Shown piece by piece: positions 60,188 to 64,000 of a DNA stretch of 64,000 nucleotides. The stretch lies in assembly GCF_015207255.1 (NCBI RefSeq), contig NZ_JADEXG010000014.1, positions 1 through 64,000 of the forward strand. Direction: 5' to 3'. The translations under genes and the position numbers were made by a program. The notes beneath the pieces are model-generated. The model worked only from the letters and a program-made list of their open reading frames with translations, was not told where the DNA came from and did not search any database. Numbering within the stretch: position 1 is the first letter of the stretch; each line of letters opens with the position of its first letter. This DNA is from Vasconcelosia minhoensis LEGE 07310 (GTDB lineage: Bacteria; Cyanobacteriota; Cyanobacteriia; Phormidesmidales; Phormidesmidaceae).

Positions 60188-62512
60188 TTAGATTTTGCTG
60201 AAGCTGAGCAAGCACAGGGCTAGCGGGTCTTTGCTAGGACCCCAAATCAGGTATTGCAAATCCTGTGTATGCGCTGCTAAATGAGATCGCAGCGTCTCCG
60301 CTTTCTCATGGGCCTGAAGCGCGTCTGCTCCCCATAACCCGCTCCGCCCGCCGGGTCGCAGCAGATTAAACGTCTGCTCCACCAGCAGCCAGTCCAGCCT
60401 GAGCTGATTGCGTACCCGGCGACCGTTGACCTCGGGGCTTTGGTGCGCGTATTGCTCAGCCCGATAAAAGTAGTCCGTAATAAACGAGAACTGACTCTGG
60501 TAAAACAGCCAGGCCTGACTCAGCTCTGGATCAGCCCGAAGCAAAGCCTGTTTGGACGTTTTAAAGGACTCTGGGCTCAGTCCCTTATCCTGGCCCAGAT
60601 CGCGAAAATGCTGAAAAAACTCCTCTGTGGTCGGCTTCACCCGATCGTTAGGCAGAGCTGAGAGGATAATGTCAAAGCCGCCATGCTGCTCTAGAATTTG
60701 GTGGAAATGGTAGCCCCAGTGGAGGGGATAGAAGATCTCCAGATCTTCCTGGGTTAGCAGGCGGCGCTGGGGCCGGTCGGTGAGCTGAGTCTCTCGATAT
60801 TGGATTCCCAACGTTTGGCTGAACTGGTTGAGCAATAGCTGATTGAGCTTATCCTGGGCGGTGCGGTCGAGGCGGCTGATATGGTCCCGCAAAAATTCCA
60901 GCTGGGCATATTGGGGAATCTCATGCAGCTCCACCAGCAGCCGGGTCTGACCCTGGTAATGCTCTAGGCTAATGTTTTTTTCGGCCAGGATAGCGCGATA
61001 GCTGTCAGCGGCTAGCGGCTGGAGCAGATTGCCCTGAAGCGCAGTCCCGGAACCGACAATCCGGTCAAACCCAGCCGGATCAACTCGGATCAGCCCCACC
61101 AAGCTATTCCCTATCAGAATATTGAAATCCAGACTCGGCAGCGGCTCCACCGACTGCGGCGACCGGGCCGTAGCGACTAGCCGGGCCAGCAGCTGGAGCT
61201 GCGCGGTTTCAACCGCTTCGGCCCGCAGATCGACGCCGTAGAGGTTCTGCCTGAGCACCCGCCGCTGGATTGCCTGAATCAGCTCAGGATGCTCGGCCTG
61301 TAGGCCCTTGAGCCAAATCAGCAGCTGGCTGTCCTGGGTTTCATGAATGCAGCCGATCAGGGCACAGTAAAGCTCGGTCAGTCGCTGATGCAGAGCCAGT
61401 AGAAACATTCCCGACCCGCAGGCCGGGTCGAGCGCCCGCAGCAGCGGCAGAATCTCCTGGATCAGGCGGCGGCAGAGCCCAGCGTCGCCGTCAAACAGCT
61501 GGCCGTTGAGGTCAGCCGTTGAGGGTAGCCCGAGCTGTTGCAGCAGCCAGGGGGTAAGGACGCGATCGCACCCCAGCTCAGCCTGCTCAGTCAACGTCGC
61601 AACGCCGTCAGTTTTTTCGGCCCAGTGCCAAGCCAGCACCTGTCCCAAAGCGGGAGACCCCCAGGGATTCAGCAGCGGCGCTGCCCCATCGCCGCTCAGC
61701 CAGACCAGTGCCGCTTCAAAGGGGCGATCGCAGACTGCGATTTCAGGATACTGGCGCTCCAGCCGATGCGGGCCAAACAGGTGGCCCAGGTAGGGCACCT
61801 CGCCCAGCGCTGCCCGGAAGACGGGCGGTCGCTCCGGCGGCGGCAGTGAGAAGCCCTGACGCAGCAGCTTCTGCCAGCCGTCGATAAAAAAGCGATCTGT
61901 CCCTCGCTGCTGAATCTGTCCCAGCTTGTTCTGTAAATACCAGCGATCGCGGTCGAGCAGGCCCTGCCGCTGTAAAATCTGCACAAAAATCAGCCGCTTC
62001 AGCAAAACGGCCGCATACCCCTGTCGGTCGGCCTCATTACTCATCCCGCTAGTGCCTTCACTGAACGCCTGCAAATGCAATTTGAATTCGGCATAGCGCG
62101 GTGCAGTCTCGACGGCTAGCGTCAGCGATTCGGCTGTTGTTAGCTGCTCCAGTCGGGGCTGCCAGAGGTCGGCGGGCTGACCCGGCACGTATAGCAGGCT
62201 GTGCGGTTGCTCAAAGATCTGCCAGTACCAGAGACTGCGGTAGTGTTCTGGGTGGGTAAAGATTAAGAGCGACTGGGCTGAGGCCAAGGTCTCGTAAACC
62301 TGACGCTGTACTGCCGCCGATAGCGAATCCTTAACCTCGACCTGCCATACCGTTGCTCCAGCACGACTGGCTAAACTCCGATAGCGAATCGAGGGGCTGT
62401 GCTTTCGCCACCGCTGAGAGGGCGGCTGAGCCCAGCCTAAAACCTGGCTAAACAGGACGTCTAGACGCCGCGATCGCAGATATTTCTGAGCCAGCGGCCA
62501 ATCGTAGCCCAT
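60188..62512 (-). CDS. Eco57I-like DNA methyltransferase homologue with degenerate catalytic motif
   Basis: The 774 residues have an N-terminal region typical of type IIG enzymes and an AdoMet-binding motif I, LRALDPACGSGMFLLALHQRL (about 360-380). NLYGVDLRAEAVETAQLQL and LDFNILIGNSLVGLI match Eco57I-family enzymes. The expected NPPY catalytic motif reads SALPND (FDIILSALPNDRVKPTTEEF), so methylation is unlikely. The C-terminal target-recognition part is missing or short, and no nuclease motif was seen. It could be a regulatory or structural derivative. The SRPBCC gene lies just upstream on the same strand (17-base gap). Confidence 0.8.
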   Translation of the reverse strand: MGYDWPLAQKYLRSRRLDVLFSQVLGWAQPPSQRWRKHSPSIRYRSLASRAGATVWQVEVKDSLSAAVQRQVYETLASAQSLLIFTHPEHYRSLWYWQIFEQPHSLLYVPGQPADLWQPRLEQLTTAESLTLAVETAPRYAEFKLHLQAFSEGTSGMSNEADRQGYAAVLLKRLIFVQILQRQGLLDRDRWYLQNKLGQIQQRGTDRFFIDGWQKLLRQGFSLPPPERPPVFRAALGEVPYLGHLFGPHRLERQYPEIAVCDRPFEAALVWLSGDGAAPLLNPWGSPALGQVLAWHWAEKTDGVATLTEQAELGCDRVLTPWLLQQLGLPSTADLNGQLFDGDAGLCRRLIQEILPLLRALDPACGSGMFLLALHQRLTELYCALIGCIHETQDSQLLIWLKGLQAEHPELIQAIQRRVLRQNLYGVDLRAEAVETAQLQLLARLVATARSPQSVEPLPSLDFNILIGNSLVGLIRVDPAGFDRIVGSGTALQGNLLQPLAADSYRAILAEKNISLEHYQGQTRLLVELHEIPQYAQLEFLRDHISRLDRTAQDKLNQLLLNQFSQTLGIQYRETQLTDRPQRRLLTQEDLEIFYPLHWGYHFHQILEQHGGFDIILSALPNDRVKPTTEEFFQHFRDLGQDKGLSPESFKTSKQALLRADPELSQAWLFYQSQFSFITDYFYRAEQYAHQSPEVNGRRVRNQLRLDWLLVEQTFNLLRPGGRSGLWGADALQAHEKAETLRSHLAAHTQDLQYLIWGPSKDPLALCLLSFSKI

Positions 62513-62529
62513 GGTCTCCGGCCCCGGAG

Positions 62530-63000
62530 CTATACAGTAGTCTCAGAATTGGCTAGCTCGCGCTTCTGGGCGGCTAACGCATATTCTCGAAATCGCTCCA
62601 GGTCAGCCTGCAAAGTCGAGGTCACCACCCGGTCAATAAACGAGCTGTTCATCAGCAGACTCAGAAAGCCCGGTACCGCGTAGGAAATGGTCATCTTGAC
62701 CGTACTGCTGGTTTTATGATCGTAAAAGCGAATGGCCCCGCGATTGGGCAGCCCATCCACTGACTCCCACTGGATAATCTGTCGCGGCACCACCTTCAGC
62801 GTCCGCGACAGCCAGGTAAATTCCCAACCGGTGGTATTCAGCGTCCAGCGCGAGAGCTCGGGCTGATCTTTCAGCACCTTTACCGAGTCAATCCACTTCA
62901 TCCACCTAGGCATCTGCTCTAGGTCAGACCACAGACTCCAGACCAGCTCCATCGGGACTTCGACATCGGTATGGACGGAATGTTCAAGCCAGGTAGCCAT
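62530..63000 (-). CDS. SRPBCC/polyketide-cyclase family protein next to zds
   Basis: This 156-residue helix-grip fold begins MATWLEHSVHTDVEVPMELVWSLWSDLEQMPRWMKWIDSV. The WxxWxDLExMPxWMxW pattern and the closing helix LQADLERFREYALAAQ are typical of the START-like ligand-binding superfamily. In cyanobacteria this family lies directly after zds, as here (49-base gap, same strand), so a role in carotenoid handling is often suspected but not proven. No catalytic residues can be assigned. Confidence 0.85.
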   Translation of the reverse strand: MATWLEHSVHTDVEVPMELVWSLWSDLEQMPRWMKWIDSVKVLKDQPELSRWTLNTTGWEFTWLSRTLKVVPRQIIQWESVDGLPNRGAIRFYDHKTSSTVKMTISYAVPGFLSLLMNSSFIDRVVTSTLQADLERFREYALAAQKRELANSETTV

Positions 63001-63048
63001 AGGGCGGGACGATTAGAGGAGCGGGGACTGATTCACATGCATTCTAAA

Positions 63049-64000
63049 CTAAGCAACTGCCAGCGGCTCTGCCGTGGGCTCCGATACCGCTGACAAAATC
63101 GCGGCTGCCGCCTGTCGCCCTGACATCGTAGCGCCTTCCATGCTGTCGATATAGTCTTGCCAGGTATAGCTACCGGCCAGGAAGAAATTCTCGACCGGCG
63201 TTTTTTGGTGGGGCCGATAGGGATCCATCCCCGGCGCTTCTCGATAGAGGGACTTGGCCAGCTTGACGACGTTATACCAGGTCATGTTCAGCTCTCGAGA
63301 AGCCGGAAAGAGGTCGTGGACCTGCCTCAGCACATGCTGGGCAATGTCGGCATTGCTTTGTTTAATAAACGGATCGCCCGGCGTCAGCACTACTTGCAAG
63401 AGCGAACCCTCACCGGGGCGGTAGTAGTCCTTGGGGCTGCTCAGGGCCAGGTCGGCAAAGCAGGAAAAGTCAGCGTCTGCCGTATATAGCAGGTTATCAA
63501 TCCCGGCTGCCTGCTCCAGCTGCTGGCGCTTTGTCGCGTCCTGAAGCTCAGTCACCCAGCCGTCAAACCGCAGCTGTACCGTCGCCACGGGAACGGCGTC
63601 AAGCCGGTAGATATTGTCAAACTCGGGCCAGCGCCGCCAGCTCTCCGGCAGCAGCCGCTGAATTCCGGGAACGTCGCAGGCGGCCAGGTAGGCATCGGCA
63701 GTCACCACTGACTCAGCGTCGCCGTCGGTAATCAGCAAGCCTGTGACCCGGACGCGATCGCCGTCATCAAATAAAATCTGCCGGGTGCGACGGCGGGTGT
63801 GAATCTTGACACCGCGCTCAGTCAAATAGTCCACGATGGGCTTAATTAAATATTCCGCCGGTGAGCCCGCCAGCAGATTGAGCTTGGAAGCTTCGGTTTT
63901 GGAGGCAAACATCTGAAAAATGGTCAGCATACAGCGGGCCGACATATCCTCCGTGCCGATAAAGCCCAGGGCGTAGGCAATCGGGTTCCACAACCGTTTC
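63049..64000 (-). CDS. zds: Zeta-carotene desaturase, C-terminal part (runs off the window)
   Basis: This phytoene-desaturase-family flavoprotein converts zeta-carotene to lycopene. Only about 317 C-terminal residues are visible; the FAD-binding N-terminus is beyond 64000. Family landmarks are [51 protein letters not shown] and [26 protein letters not shown]. The end reads [32 protein letters not shown], which closes the FAD site. The SRPBCC gene follows downstream, the usual cyanobacterial arrangement. Confidence 0.92.
   Translation of the reverse strand, partial: KRLWNPIAYALGFIGTEDMSARCMLTIFQMFASKTEASKLNLLAGSPAEYLIKPIVDYLTERGVKIHTRRRTRQILFDDGDRVRVTGLLITDGDAESVVTADAYLAACDVPGIQRLLPESWRRWPEFDNIYRLDAVPVATVQLRFDGWVTELQDATKRQQLEQAAGIDNLLYTADADFSCFADLALSSPKDYYRPGEGSLLQVVLTPGDPFIKQSNADIAQHVLRQVHDLFPASRELNMTWYNVVKLAKSLYREAPGMDPYRPHQKTPVENFFLAGSYTWQDYIDSMEGATMSGRQAAAAILSAVSEPTAEPLAVA

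Noticed and set aside
1-64000. tRNA, rRNA and CRISPR arrays
   Set aside because: No T-loop signature in a cloverleaf context, no rRNA-like stretch and no regularly spaced direct repeats of CRISPR size were found on reading both strands.

Overview
The window is a chromosomal segment of a cyanobacterium. The direct evidence is PsbQ (photosystem II lipoprotein), zeta-carotene desaturase beside its SRPBCC partner, a Gap2-type GAPDH, cyanobacterial Hfq, a UPF0182 protein, an RRM RNA-binding protein, a KaiC-like remnant, a ComFB protein, and many copies of the HIP1 octamer GCGATCGC. The fairly high G+C and gene content suggest a Leptolyngbya/Nodosilinea-like filamentous lineage, but that placement is an inference. 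No rRNA, tRNA or CRISPR array was seen.

Layout. 1-5.6 kb: a tetR - membrane fusion protein - RND permease efflux cluster on the minus strand; the permease tail is cut off by an insertion sequence at the window edge, and a tandem TGAC-N6-GTCA operator lies upstream of tetR. 5.7-14.5 kb: a TPR protein; a umuDC pair whose UmuD looks naturally pre-processed and catalytically dead, with a LexA-box-like site; a VTT membrane protein; a pentapeptide-repeat protein; hypothetical genes; and UPF0182. 14.7-22.6 kb (mostly minus): RRM protein, glutaminase, GST, tautomerase, a decayed KaiC-like gene, a UbiH-type hydroxylase, YebC and glucokinase. 22.7-25.8 kb is an accessory patch: LysE exporter, a 175-bp MITE-like element with perfect 17-bp inverted ends and a 10-bp target duplication, an orphan MazE-like antitoxin, and an AT-rich methyltransferase/HNH restriction-modification pair. 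25.9-32.4 kb: folP with an N-terminal extension, psbQ, an amine/glycine oxidase, a small gene plus HNH nuclease, a frameshifted membrane gene, a dispersed palindromic repeat, a methyltransferase and an EamA protein.

32.5-45.2 kb: glmS, TPR, dnaJ, malQ, NUDIX, ridA, a DAHP synthase gene, a sarcosine-oxidase-like gene, a PucR regulator, two unknown genes and gap2. The most striking signal is the 403-base leader of the DAHP synthase gene. It holds two successive 18-codon leader peptides rich in Phe, Tyr and Trp codons. Each is followed by an intrinsic terminator and by an upstream strand able to pair with that terminator's left arm. This looks like a tandem, ribosome-mediated attenuator controlling entry into aromatic amino acid synthesis.

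45.5-64 kb: murC-murB, ybaB, a low-molecular-weight phosphatase, a REC-GGDEF-EAL protein, a photolyase-like flavoprotein with an altered active-site segment, lipA, an L,D-transpeptidase, comFB, an M23-type protein, hfq, an acyltransferase, a J-domain/TPR membrane protein, an Eco57I-like protein lacking the NPPY motif, and SRPBCC-zds at the edge. The GGDEF-EAL and ComFB genes suggest a c-di-GMP theme. murC, murB, the transpeptidase and the M23 protein are all cell-wall genes.
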